A stretch of DNA of 62,000 bases from Symbiodinium natans (Eukaryota > Sar > Dinophyceae > Suessiales > Symbiodiniaceae), in contig CAJNDS010000280.1 of the NCBI GenBank assembly GCA_905221605.1, forward strand, positions 1 through 62,000, written 5' to 3'. This document shows positions 10,615-20,560 of the stretch, piece by piece. A program made the translations under genes and the position numbers. Numbering within the stretch: the first letter of the stretch is position 1; every line of letters starts with the position of its first letter. The notes below the pieces were generated by a model, which saw nothing but the letters and a program-made list of their open reading frames with translations, did no database searches and had not been told where the DNA came from.

Positions 10615-12240
10615 GAGGTCAACGTCAGAAACGTGTGCAGTGAAGAGATCTCAATAAGAGATCAGCTGAACTTGCTTGTTTTACCCGTCTTACTCGCTGC
10701 TTATGGCATTTGTTGAAGTGCCCCTGCTCCGAGTACACGCAAAACTCCGATCCTGTGCAAGGTCTCTTCTGAATCGCTTGCGGAACTACTTTGGGAGGGT
10801 CCGAGCGGCAAGCTTATGGAAGCCCGCGCCCCAGAAACGGATGTTCGAAGAGCCGAACACAACAACCAAACGAATGAACCAACGATCTACCCAGAATCTA
10901 CCCGAATCTACCCCTGTGTAACCCCCGAAATGCTCCGAAAACCATCCCTACCTTCTGGTGGACAACGGGCTCCAGCCAAAAGCCGACCTCGCACTCGGGG
11001 TCGCTCACAGCCGCAAAGCTCCCTTTCGGGCTTGTTCTTTCTTTATGACAGCTTCTGGGACATGTGGCCTGCCGGGGTTTGCTCATGATGCATGGTGGCA
11101 AAATGGTGCGCCAAATCCTTGATCCAAACTCTGGGATTGAAACCGTTTCGGGTAGTAGAGGAGTTCTGGTGGCACGAACCCCTCGTTAGCCCCTGTAAGC
11201 CCCATCATCGAATTCTCTTTGCTGGGACGTTTGACCCCTCAGTAGCTATCCTTCCCCAGTAAACATGACCGTTCACAGACCCCCATTTGCCCATTGTATA
11301 AGCCATGGCAGTTACAAGGCGCCCATGCCAGGCTTCTAGGGTCTGTATGGACAATCAAAACCATCCACAGCGTTTAGAGCGGGCTCATTGGCGGTCCCTG
11401 CAAGGTGCATAGGGGCCGGTCAGTGATCAGAAGGTGGAAAGGAGGACGATAGGCCCTTAAAGGTCCAAAGCGAGTGCATAAATGGATCAACAGAAAGTTT
11501 TTGGGAGTCCATCCATAAAGGATGATGCTAAGATTCTTTTTGCAAGAGCCTCAGCTCGTCACTTTGCAGAATCTTGCAGACAGTCGGGCGCAGGGGTGTT
11601 TGAACGTTGCAGGGCCTTCTGTCGATGGTAGTATGGACACCCTATGAAGGCTAAAAACTATGCACCCCCTTTGCATTGGCACTCCAGGCTGAAACACACG
11701 CTGCCTATCTCTACCTCTCCTGCCCAGCCGGCTATACTGACACTAAGATCCGTTCAACGACTGCCAAGCTCGTCGAGATTCCGGCTTATCCACATTAGCC
11801 CAGGCCGAGGCAGGCCGACCAAGGGCAAGTAATTAATTGACGTACCTGGAGTCTGGTGCCATCTTTCCCCGACAAACCCTGACGCCCAACCCTCACTACG
11901 GTACGTGAATTGCAAGTCAAAGGAGCAGAGACGTCCTCATTTGGCAGGGCCTGCAAGTGCGGCAAGGCTGCCTCACAAGGCCGACTCAGCAATCGAACAT
12001 GGGAGCTTGGAGGGGGTGTCTGAGGGGATGGGAGTGGGGGTAGTCGGTGAAACATGATGAGGCTCGCTGCTGTAAAGATAGACTTCACAACATACATGGC
12101 TTTGGGATTTCTGGTTGGGCTGCCCTAACCTAACATCAAACCCCAAATGCATTATGTTCCTGCTGGTACTTTTGGCGGAGGACTTGGCCGGTCCGGGTCG
12201 GCCAAGGCACTTGACATGGAGTTTTAATGCTTAGGAAGGC
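10615..12240. other. Mostly non-coding stretch
   Basis: I see no recognised gene. Two short minus-strand stretches, about 10700-10840 and 10898-11101, have a protein-like composition but more than one frame is equally plausible in the first, so no exon is claimed. The remainder lies between the 5' end of the gene at 9379-10614 and the 3' end of the glycosyltransferase gene. Confidence 0.35.
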
Positions 12241-14740
12241 TTAGGAGTCTGGAGTTTCAGTTTTGTACTGTGTCATTTTACGACTCAGTCGAGCTGCAGC
12301 CGGGTTGTCACTGTCAGCATCCACAACTCCGGCAATGTATCCTCGTGCAATGCCCGACAGATTTGACAATTGTGGAAAGTTGATGAAATGTCGCAAGAAT
12401 GCAATCATGAACGCAGGTGAATGACCAGTTCGACCGGAACCTGCATGATTTGGTGTTGTAAAGACAATGTCCTCAGGAGCATTCCGCGGGGAATGCTGGC
12501 AGCTTTAAGCGATAGTGTGATGTGGCTGTTGCTTTTGTATTTGTTCTTTTTTGGCGACTTCTGAATCTCTGACTCTGCTCAGAAACGCTCTCATTCTTCG
12601 AGATCGGGTCTCGAAATTTTCAGGCAGGAACTATCGGGCGGCCCCGAAGGTTGGACTTGGAGAATTCAGGGAGGGGTCGTCAAATTTTGCGTTTCGCATG
12701 GTGTTGAGCTTAACATGGGGATTGCTTGGCTGCAAGAAACCTGATCTCCTATCCATTCTCTTCTCCTTGATTTGAGGGTTCTTGGGGGCTTTCCGGTGTT
12801 GAATTAACACTGGAAGTTCTAAATGTGAATGCCCAGCTTCGGCACAAGGCAGGGCTCAGCACGTAACCAGCACCCCTGGCATACTTTGGGAAGATCTGGT
12901 GCCCCGTCAGAAATCGATAGGTGAGATCAGCCCATTTGCCTTCTCAGCAGGGGGGTCTCAACTTGGTGTCAATATGTCTCAACAAAACTAGATGCTCAAT
13001 TTGGACTGATTTCTTCCATCAGTCTTGCCTCCTGGGTTCTCGTCTGGCCGCGCGTTCGTCATAAAAGCACCGCCGTAGATTCCCTGATCACTTGCCTCTT
13101 CCTGAAAGAGGTGCTTTGCCTCCAGACTTGCTAGGAGTCGATCCAGAAAGACGAAGGAGTCAGTGTCCACCTGGGGAGGATGGCTGCGGAGTAATGGTCG
13201 ACAGCGTCTAGAGTCTATAAGGGCCTATAAGGGCCGATAAGGGCCTATAGGGAAAGAAGCCGCCATGGATTCGGCCCAAAATTTCGGACACAAGGTTTTG
13301 CAGCCTAAGCTGTCCATCTCACCTTCAAGAACAAGCCGAAGCGAAAGTTTCGCACAGCGAAGGCGATGCAGCTACGTACCTTCGCGGTGAGGTTGCGGTA
13401 GTGGTCCTGGCACTGTTGACTTCGGGTTCGCATGGCTTAGTGCTGCTATCACTGCCCGGACCTGCGACCCCAAAGAGTGTAAGACAACGCTTTCCAGAAG
13501 AGCACCCCGCGAGCCACGAGCATGCCCCAAGACCACTCCAAGAGCACTCGAAGACTCTAAGACAACCCCAAAACAATCCCGTCGATGATCTGACCCCACA
13601 CTCCAAGAATTCAAAAGCACTCCAAGGCCCAAAAGCAGTGTTGATGCGCCAGGCTAAAAGCAACACCACGAAACGCAAGTCCCGGTAGAATGGATTCACG
13701 AAGACAGCCCATCCAGGAGCGCAACAAGCGGGAAAGTTTGTCCCTGACGCATTCTCGGGCAGCGAACGACTGCCTCAGAAAGTGCACTGGACCCAAGTAC
13801 TTAGACAGGAGACCCGCTGCAAGGCCAACAACGCGCCATTGTAATTGCGATGTTTGGGGCACTTCTTGACGTTTGCGCATCCTGAAGTCTGCATGATGAC
13901 AAGGCAAGAGCGTCAAACGCCGTCGTCCTTCGCGACTTGAAATGCGCACGGCACCTAGGTCAGAGTGCCGTGGCCCGCGGAAAACACTGAGAGGGCCATC
14001 GATTTCGAGGCCCCGCGCCGTCGCGACAAAGCGAACGAAGTCAGTATACCCCATGCAAGAACCCCAGAGTGAAAGCACTATTTAGGGAATCAGTTCAGGA
14101 CTGGTACCAAATAGCTCGAAAACTATTCCAAATTCAGCAACGATCGTCCTGACTTGTCCTGACTTGTGCCAGCGTGGCGACGTCTCCGAAGACACGCTGC
14201 TCTAGCTCTAAACTGGTGGCATCTGCCCCGTCTGCCTCACCCACACCGAAGAGGATCTTTACAGTGCGGGTGCTATTGCATCTCGCGCAGGTGCCTGTGC
14301 TATCAATATACCTTGCCCAGGATTGACGGATACTTTGACGTTTCTCCACATTCTTCACATTGCTGGGAACCATCACCAAGAGGTCATAGTAGCTGCGGGC
14401 GCTGCTTTGCATGGCATCTCCTTCACACTTGTCCCAACAGCAATAGCACAACTTCGTGCGCGAGCTTACAAACTGACTATCGCTATGTGGCTTTTTAGGA
14501 ACATCGCACTTCCGCATAACATGTCGCCATGCAGATTCTGTCAGACACGATCCACCCTGCCCTGCAATACTTACTCCTGTAAAGGCTGAACACAGCCAAA
14601 CCAGATTCAGGGCATGGCCAGCTACGACGAGTTCTAAAGTGGAATACCCTCATGCAGTAACCCTGTCCATGGCGGCGCATGAGAGGAGTGGCCACCACCG
14701 CCAACGCCCCGATCGCCAGTACCATGAGGCGAGGCCACAT
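12241..14740 (-). CDS. GT31-family (beta-1,3-galactosyltransferase-like) gene, at least six exons
   Basis: Exon 1 (14740-14662) encodes a short N-terminal tail and a signal-anchor (LMVLAIGALAVVATP), typical of a type II Golgi enzyme. Exon 2 (14420-14170) has YYDLLVMVPS and the GT31 motif RQSIRQSWARY, then VKILFGVG. Exon 3 (13406-13323, 84 bases) reads DHYRNLTAKV...FGLFLK. Exon 4 (13170-13029) carries the metal-binding acidic motif VDTDSFVFLDRLL and YGGAFM. Exon 5 (12939-12851) has KWADL and FPKYARGAGYVLSP. These are the conserved GT31 blocks in the right order, and exon lengths and phases agree exactly. Three of the four internal introns whose starts I can fix begin with GC; the exon 3 intron begins with GT, as does the first intron. 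The 3' part lies within 12241-12495, where two frames compete; one contains LHEDTLPELWM, like the late acidic ED motif of the family. The enzyme probably adds a hexose from a UDP-sugar to glycans in the Golgi; acceptor unknown. Confidence 0.8.
13210..13252. repeat. Tandem 10-bp repeat in a GT31 intron
   Basis: A 10-base unit GGGCCTATAA is repeated about four times with one substitution, inside the intron between exons 3 and 4 of the glycosyltransferase gene. It is a simple minisatellite; no function is apparent. Confidence 0.7.
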
Positions 14741-16327
14741 CGCGGTGTCTAGCCTTCTCGAGGGTTTCGGTCAGGGAACTATTCCTATTGCTTGGATGCA
14801 AAGTAGCTTGAGACAGCCCCAAAAAAGCCGCATCTTTGACCAGAGACCAATATTATGATGAGCCCAAGTCGACTTTGCAAGAATAAGGGTGCAAGACCAC
14901 ATGACCTCTCGCTTCACAAGCCTCGTTGCTTCGACCTAAGCCAAACCCAGGTGCCTTGTCTCGGCATGGCAGATTCATGAAGACCTGACTCTAAAACGTT
15001 TCTTCCATAGTTGAGCCGAAAGGAGCGGTTAGATGCCAGACTTGGGCACCTTTTGGAGCTTCTGTGGGCGCTCTGATAGTGGTGTTTAGGCTTCACGGTT
15101 GCGGCGGTTGAGGGTCCACCTCCCTGCACAGCGCTTTAAAGAGTGCACGGTCCCTCAATGCCACTGTAGCTTGTTGAGCCAAACTGTCACCCCGCTGGGT
15201 CGGCGGCTGCGTGGTGTAGACCTGGCTCGGAGACCACTTTGCTCAAAGCCTCCTGGCAGAAGCACAAAGGAGTGAAGCATCTGTGGTTCATCCTCGTCTG
15301 CTTTTTCTTTAGCAATCTCCGACATTGACGTGTCTCGATGTCGACCTCCTATATCCAGGCAACCTGCTCCAATGCTTTATCAACGAAACCATGAACCCAA
15401 GTTGCCGATTTAGTGTCTCTGGCCCGCTGTCCAGCTCAGCCTCACCTTCCCACCGATATCCCTGCAGCCCTCAAGCGTAAACCATCCGATGCGACCCCAT
15501 AACGCTATAGCTCGGAGCACAGACTTCAGATGCACAGTAACTCATTCTGAGGAGGCATTTCTACCTACTCTGTCCCACTCCAAGGCTTCCACGCAATGAA
15601 AATGATATGGGAAGTCTCATATTTAGATGTATACGCCCTCTAACCCTGAACCACAGGGCCTAGGGCCTAAGGCTAAGAACATTTAGCCCGACAGGCAAGC
15701 GCACTACATTTTCCGAGCTGGCCTCACTACCTGAAGAATGTGAGAGCTGATTTGCGAGGATGGATCTCGGCAAGTCCGGTAAAACGGCCCAGGGAATTGC
15801 TTAATTGCTTCAAAATCGCAACTTTTGTGCGACACTTCCGTTTGAGGGTTCGGACTTGCTTCGGAGCCGTGCTCTTGTGGCCAGTCCCTCAGCTGGTGGC
15901 ACATGGAGCGCAGTTTGGGAATCGCCACGCATTACGAGAAAATGACTCAGCGCACATCATTCCTGCATCGATCCACTCCACAGTCCTGATCCTTCCAGAG
16001 GCGTTCTCCGCGGCACACAACAAAAAACCATCACCACAGCAGCCCCACAGCAAGGAAACAGCAAACTAACGCAGAAACAACTGCAAGAACAGCAGAGCCA
16101 GCAAAGATAGCGGGGCATTGGCAATGACGGCGAAGCAACCTGCTACATCGGACAACACAACACAGCTCCTCCGCCTCCTCCTCCTCCTCGCACTCCTCCT
16201 TCCTCGCTGCAATATTTGGCAAACCGAATGCACATGAAAAGCCTGTGGTACTCTGCACCTCCGAATCCTGCGCGGAGAGGGCTGAGTCCTAGTCGGGTGG
16301 GCGGGTTTCAAGTCGTGCGCGCTCAGA
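14741..16327. other. Upstream region of the GT31 gene, no gene recognised
   Basis: Nothing here can be assigned. A minus-strand stretch at 14914-15129 and a strongly hydrophobic minus-strand stretch around 16031-16120 (FAGSAVLAVVSALVCCFLAV) could be exons, the latter a membrane segment, but neither has a supporting neighbour. Confidence 0.3.
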
Positions 16328-16459
16328 CTACGCATCTACTTTCATTCGTTGCTTCGGCTCGCGCTGTGCCATGACCGAGGGCACATGCGGCCACACTACA
16401 TTAGATGGCCACCCCTTCAGTGCGAGCACCATCGAATCAAGGAAACTGTCCAAAGTGTC
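16328..16459 (-). CDS. Candidate C-terminal exon, unrecognised
   Basis: After an AG followed by G (the acceptor form used by the other genes here), an open frame of 43 codons runs to a stop at 16328. It reads DTLDSFLDSMVLALKG and later WPHVPSVMAQREPKQ, a mixed, protein-like composition with a basic end. The preceding 180 bases on the same strand are also open in more than one frame, so the upstream exon cannot be fixed. No family is recognised. Confidence 0.35.
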   Translation of the reverse strand, partial: DTLDSFLDSMVLALKGWPSNVVWPHVPSVMAQREPKQRMKVDA

Positions 16460-17005
16460 CTACGTTGCAATTGCGCATGGTGTTCGCTCCTGCAGAGCTG
16501 AGCACAGATTCCGACAGGCTCTCTGTAACTTGCCCGCCATGGGCAACGACATTTCGCCAAGCATGCTTTCTAAGCTTCCCAAGTGCAACAGTGTAGCGCT
16601 GAAGCTGATGATGCCTGTTCTGCCTGATTTCCACAGATCGAAAAGTTTGGAAGTTTAGGGCTTTGCACTGCAGAAATCGTTTCGGTACGCTATGAAAGCT
16701 GGCCTTGCTAACCTCTGCCAATCCCAGACCTGAAACGTGGTACTTTGGAATCTGCATTGACAGTCTAAGGCTGATCAAGATTTGGAAGGATTCTGCTGCG
16801 CACCTGCAGCCTGATATGAAAAGTCTTGAACCCTAGCTCCGTTCAACTCAATCATGCCCTTTACAGCTCTGATCGTTGACGCATGTTGGCGGGGTTCATC
16901 AGTCCGACGCTCTGCATGACCTGGTGATTCACCAGTGGTATGTAAGCCGGCCGTCTGGGGAAGACCCACGGTCAATTTCAACCCACCACGTTTGTTCTAA
17001 GGCCG

Positions 17006-18022
17006 ATGTCGACGTGTCGTATGCGAACGTTGTTGTTCTTCTTCATTCCACTGATGGCGCTGATTGTCCTGGAGTACATCTTTGACTTTCTTCCCCGAGG
17101 GCGGCGGAAATGGCAAATCCAACGCTCGCAGCTGCAGCCTGACGACTGTCCACGAGTCCACACTCAAACCATGGGGCGGTTTTCCCGCCGCATCTTCCAA
17201 GGCTCTTTGAGGCCTGTTGCGCAACTTTATCAGGCTGCTTCGCCTGACATGACAAGGCACGATGCAAGTACATGTGCCACCAAGGATGGGTTTCAGGTCT
17301 GCTGTCGCTTTGTCCATGGCAAATATGTCTTTAATGGCGTTTAATCTGCCATTTAATCTTCCATTAGGATGTGAGTTTCTGGCATCGCAGAAGAGGTCTC
17401 CCATCCTTGCGTCAAAGCATGAACCTCTCGAACTGCCTTTAGCAGCTGAGAAAGAAATTTGAAATCCCCTAAAACAAATGCCTGAGAGGGGTCCTGTTGC
17501 AAGGGTCCACACTCCACTCAAGGTTTCGGTGATGACTCAACGCTCATGCCAGCATGTATGCGACACCTCGCAAGCCCAAGGCCAGATATACCTTGTCAGA
17601 TTTTTGGGGCCTGGGAGTGGTTGATGAGGCTGTTGTAAGGGAGCGGAAGTTCAGAGCTGTGAACGCGGGAGCACGAGTAGCTTTCGTCCTTGGACATCGC
17701 CTTTTGGGAGGAACTTCGATCTTGGAAGAATGGCAAGGACATGCAAGAACAATCAAGTCTGCGTACAAATCTAGGAGAAGTTGTGCGGAGGAATGTAGCC
17801 GCGGTCAGATCTGCCTGTTGCTTGCAGGCACTGCTCGCCCGCCTTTCTCAGAGAGGCGGACGAACTCTATCGGTGGACCCGCATGGCATTTTTTCAGGCA
17901 AGGCAAGCATGCAATCTGCCGGAGTCTTCTGGAATCCGCCAGATTGCCTTCCATTCATAATGCTTGAATTGGTTTGGCCGTCATTGAGGCCATGGTTTTC
18001 GACGAAGATCGGCATGCGCTGA
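17006..18022 (+). CDS. Weak plus-strand gene candidate with a type II membrane anchor
   Basis: A frame starting at 17006 has a basic N-terminus and a clear hydrophobic anchor (TLLFFFIPLMALIVLEYIF), followed by a basic stretch, like a type II membrane protein. Two further plus-strand frames, 17554-17967 and 17690-18022, look partly protein-like (GARVAFVLGHRLLG; GEVVRRNVAAVRSACC) but are in different frames and I could not join them. All well-supported genes in this window are on the other strand, which counts against this one. Confidence 0.25.
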
Positions 18023-19022
18023 AACAAGCATGCGGTGAGTCAGATCTCCATGGTGGACGCGCGCACCATCGGCACCGCCTCGTGACTGCGAAAAGAATCC
18101 AGAAAAGCGTGTACAATCACAAGGCACTAAAAAGTCTGAACTCGGCCATATTCCGCAGCAAAGAACCTGACACTATAAGGAGATGTCCAGAACCTAAAAA
18201 CTCTCTGGCGGGTCCTTCGTAGTCCTCGGACCGTTGGTTGCTCGCATATCCTAGGGCTGAAGGCTTCTAGGGGCCAGGGGCCGGGGTTTGAAGGGACATC
18301 TGCGAAACTGAGCTTCTGGCCTTTCATTTGCTGGATTCTGCCGGAATGTGCGTAGATCTCGAAACTACTCCGTGCGTGCTTGCCAAAGGGTTGCTGATTA
18401 GAGAGGCTCTCAATGTGAACATGTTCTACAGCAGCCAGCACTTCCCAAAACAACTTCCAGGCAACGTGCCAGAATACGTGCAGGCAGCAGGGGGGATTGA
18501 GCTATTGGTTTCCCCAATTATCAGGAAGGGGTTTCCCGAGTGCTACTGCCCGTTCCTATCCTCCGCTCTCCTTCTCCTTGTCACTCTCCTTCTCTTTCTC
18601 CTTGCCTCTCCTCCTCCTCCTCCTCCTCGTTGTCATGCCGAGTACGACCGTTTTTTGTATCGTTTGCGACTGTCCATCTCTGGTGGTTCGTCCCCGCAGT
18701 CTGCTTCCGGCCTTTCGTGATTTGCCATGCTGTCCGTCAACGGTGTCTTCCAGCTTGCTGGCTGTGCTATGTCGCTGAGGGTTTTCAATACTCAAGGGGT
18801 CTTCGCGCTTGGTGTTTTGCGGTATCAGCCCGTCAAAGATCTGGGGTCTTCGCTGGATTCGCTGGACGCCTGGGGTTTGCAGGCCCCTCCCCCCTCTCCC
18901 TCACAAGAAAACAAACCATTTAATGCTGCCAAGGTGTCCCCGTGGTCGGACAGACCTCGCCGGGGCCTTGGCGCTGTCTAGCTTTAGAAGTTGGGGCTTG
19001 GGCTTGGCATTCTTACGACCTT
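18023..19022. other. Ambiguous or non-coding stretch
   Basis: Between 18240 and 18560 both strands show protein-like frames (plus strand: REALNVNMFYSSQHFPKQLP; minus strand: EVLAAVEHVHIESLSNQQPF), so neither can be preferred. From 18560 to 18640 there is a CT-rich microsatellite-like tract. No gene is claimed. Confidence 0.3.
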
Positions 19023-19625
19023 CTAGGACTTCTGAGGACTGCTTACAAAGGAACTCAGGATCTTGTATTTGGAGGTGCAGTGCTTGAGGCTTGGCTTCTG
19101 AGGATCTAGGCGTCGAGTTCCAGCTTGCTGTTTTAACTCTCGAATGACTGACTCAAACTGCAATTGCAAAAAAACATCAACCGTCTCAACGACACTTCGA
19201 TTTTGGTTCTTGGCCAGCTTTGGAAGTGAAAGGACTGATGGAAGGGCATCGAGGAGTCGAGGATTTCTCAATCTGCAGCCAAGCGTCAGCTCCGCCCGCC
19301 TTGGGAGGCGAATCATGCGAATCCCAGGAAAGTTGGGGGGCTCACAGGGTCTGAGTGCAGAGGCCTTTGATTTCCAGGCTTTAGGGGACTTAGGTTCGTT
19401 AAGCTCCTGCGGCACTTTCTCAAGCGCCACCTTCCTCAAGAACCGGAGATGGACACACTCGCACGCCGCACACTTTGCAGGCTTCATCGCTTCTTGCAAC
19501 CTCTTCAAAAGAAGCGCAAAGCAGCATCCAAACCCGAAGCGCAAAGAAATTAGCCACTGACCTCGATGGCCAAGCGACATGTCTAGCATCAGGTGAGTGA
19601 GCTTCTTCATATCGAGCGTCAGCAA
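19023..19625 (-). CDS. Unrecognised 200-codon open frame
   Basis: This is a long uninterrupted frame for a non-repeat region. The part around residues 45-80 includes a Cys cluster (KPAKCAACECVHLRFL) followed by a charged helix, and the part around residues 145-165 reads VETVDVFLQLQFESVIREL. There is no signal peptide or known domain. It may contain one or two true exons, or may be a chance open frame in GC-rich DNA. Confidence 0.3.
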   Translation of the reverse strand: MLTLDMKKLTHLMLDMSLGHRGQWLISLRFGFGCCFALLLKRLQEAMKPAKCAACECVHLRFLRKVALEKVPQELNEPKSPKAWKSKASALRPCEPPNFPGIRMIRLPRRAELTLGCRLRNPRLLDALPSVLSLPKLAKNQNRSVVETVDVFLQLQFESVIRELKQQAGTRRLDPQKPSLKHCTSKYKILSSFVSSPQKS

Positions 19626-20145
19626 ATGTAGGTCGGTACTCCTGTGGGTGCACGAGACTTATAGGGATAGGGAGGGATAGGGTTTGGGGATTGGGATGTT
19701 GTATTTAAAAGGTGTGAGAATTCAGACCGCCAAATCGCGGCAGCATCTGATTGCCAAGTGTTCTGCGTTCCAGATACCCATAACCCACGCACTTTCTAAG
19801 CCCTCGAGAGCGCCACACACCCCAAGAACAAGGTTCAGCAAACGTTCGACACTGGAGCCCCCAATCCATGCAGGCGGCAACACCCTGCAACCCTACTCAA
19901 ACAGGAGTGTTACCACTTAAGGGCATCTGAAAAGTCGTCAGCTCCTGGCGGAGCCCTTGAGCCGGCTGACGCCCCGAACCAGCTGTTCGGCTGTGATACC
20001 CCCATCTTCCGCCACCATGTCAAACCTTTCTGGTCAAAAGAGAGTTGCGAGTTGCGCCCTCAACAGCTCACCACAACACTCTCCCATCGACTGTATGCTG
20101 CTGTGGTGCAAAGCAGGCTCTGCAAGCTCTCTAGTGGGAGACAGG

Positions 20146-20278
20146 GGCACTTGCTAAATGCTTGCATATATCCCGCCCTCCGCCCTCAGAGTGCTCCGCA
20201 ACTTTCTTTTGACCATTGCGTTCAGAAAGCGCTGCCCATGCTGCTCCGCGAAGCATCGCCTCCCGCAATTCTCAATCC
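20146..20278 (-). repeat. Terminal repeat B2 of the DIRS-like element
   Basis: Outer 3' repeat, 133 bases, identical to B1. The element ends at 20146 and ordinary sequence follows. Complete identity with B1 implies either recent insertion or repair from the circle. Confidence 0.92.
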
Positions 20279-20291
20279 GGGTGGGCGGGCG

Positions 20292-20428
20292 GGACCCAAA
20301 AAGTTTCAGCAGCCCCCTCGGAGCTCTAATGGGCATTCTTCGAGCTCCTTCGGCTGCGAGGCTTGCTGCAAGTCCCCCCCTGCCCCCCAGGCATGCTCAT
20401 GCCACTCACGCATTTCATGCGTTTCACG
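20292..20428 (-). repeat. Internal repeat A2 of the DIRS-like element
   Basis: A 137-base copy of A1, with the same dyad at 20408-20422. Its outer edge abuts B1 directly at 20428, so B1-A2 reproduces the joint expected in the circular intermediate between the two element ends. Thirteen bases (20279-20291, G-rich) separate it from B2. Confidence 0.92.
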
Positions 20429-20560
20429 GCACTTGCTAAATGCTTGCATATATCCCGCCCTCCGCCCTCAGAGTGCTCCGCAACTTTCTTTTGACCATTG
20501 CGTTCAGAAAGCGCTGCCCATGCTGCTCCGCGAAGCATCGCCTCCCGCAATTCTCAATCC
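20428..20560 (-). repeat. Repeat B1 of the DIRS-like element
   Basis: A 133-base repeat, identical base for base to B2, offset by 282 bases. The stop codon of the tyrosine recombinase frame (20504) falls inside it, so the last codons of that protein are encoded by repeat sequence. Confidence 0.93.

Noticed and set aside
13611-14078. Minus-strand frame with GYTDFVRFVATA as the late GT31 exon
   Set aside because: A better and phase-consistent GYVLSP exon was found at 12939-12851; this frame lies between exons 2 and 3 and would break the domain order.
18560-18640. CT-rich tract as a regulatory element
   Set aside because: It is a simple microsatellite-like sequence with no gene start next to it.
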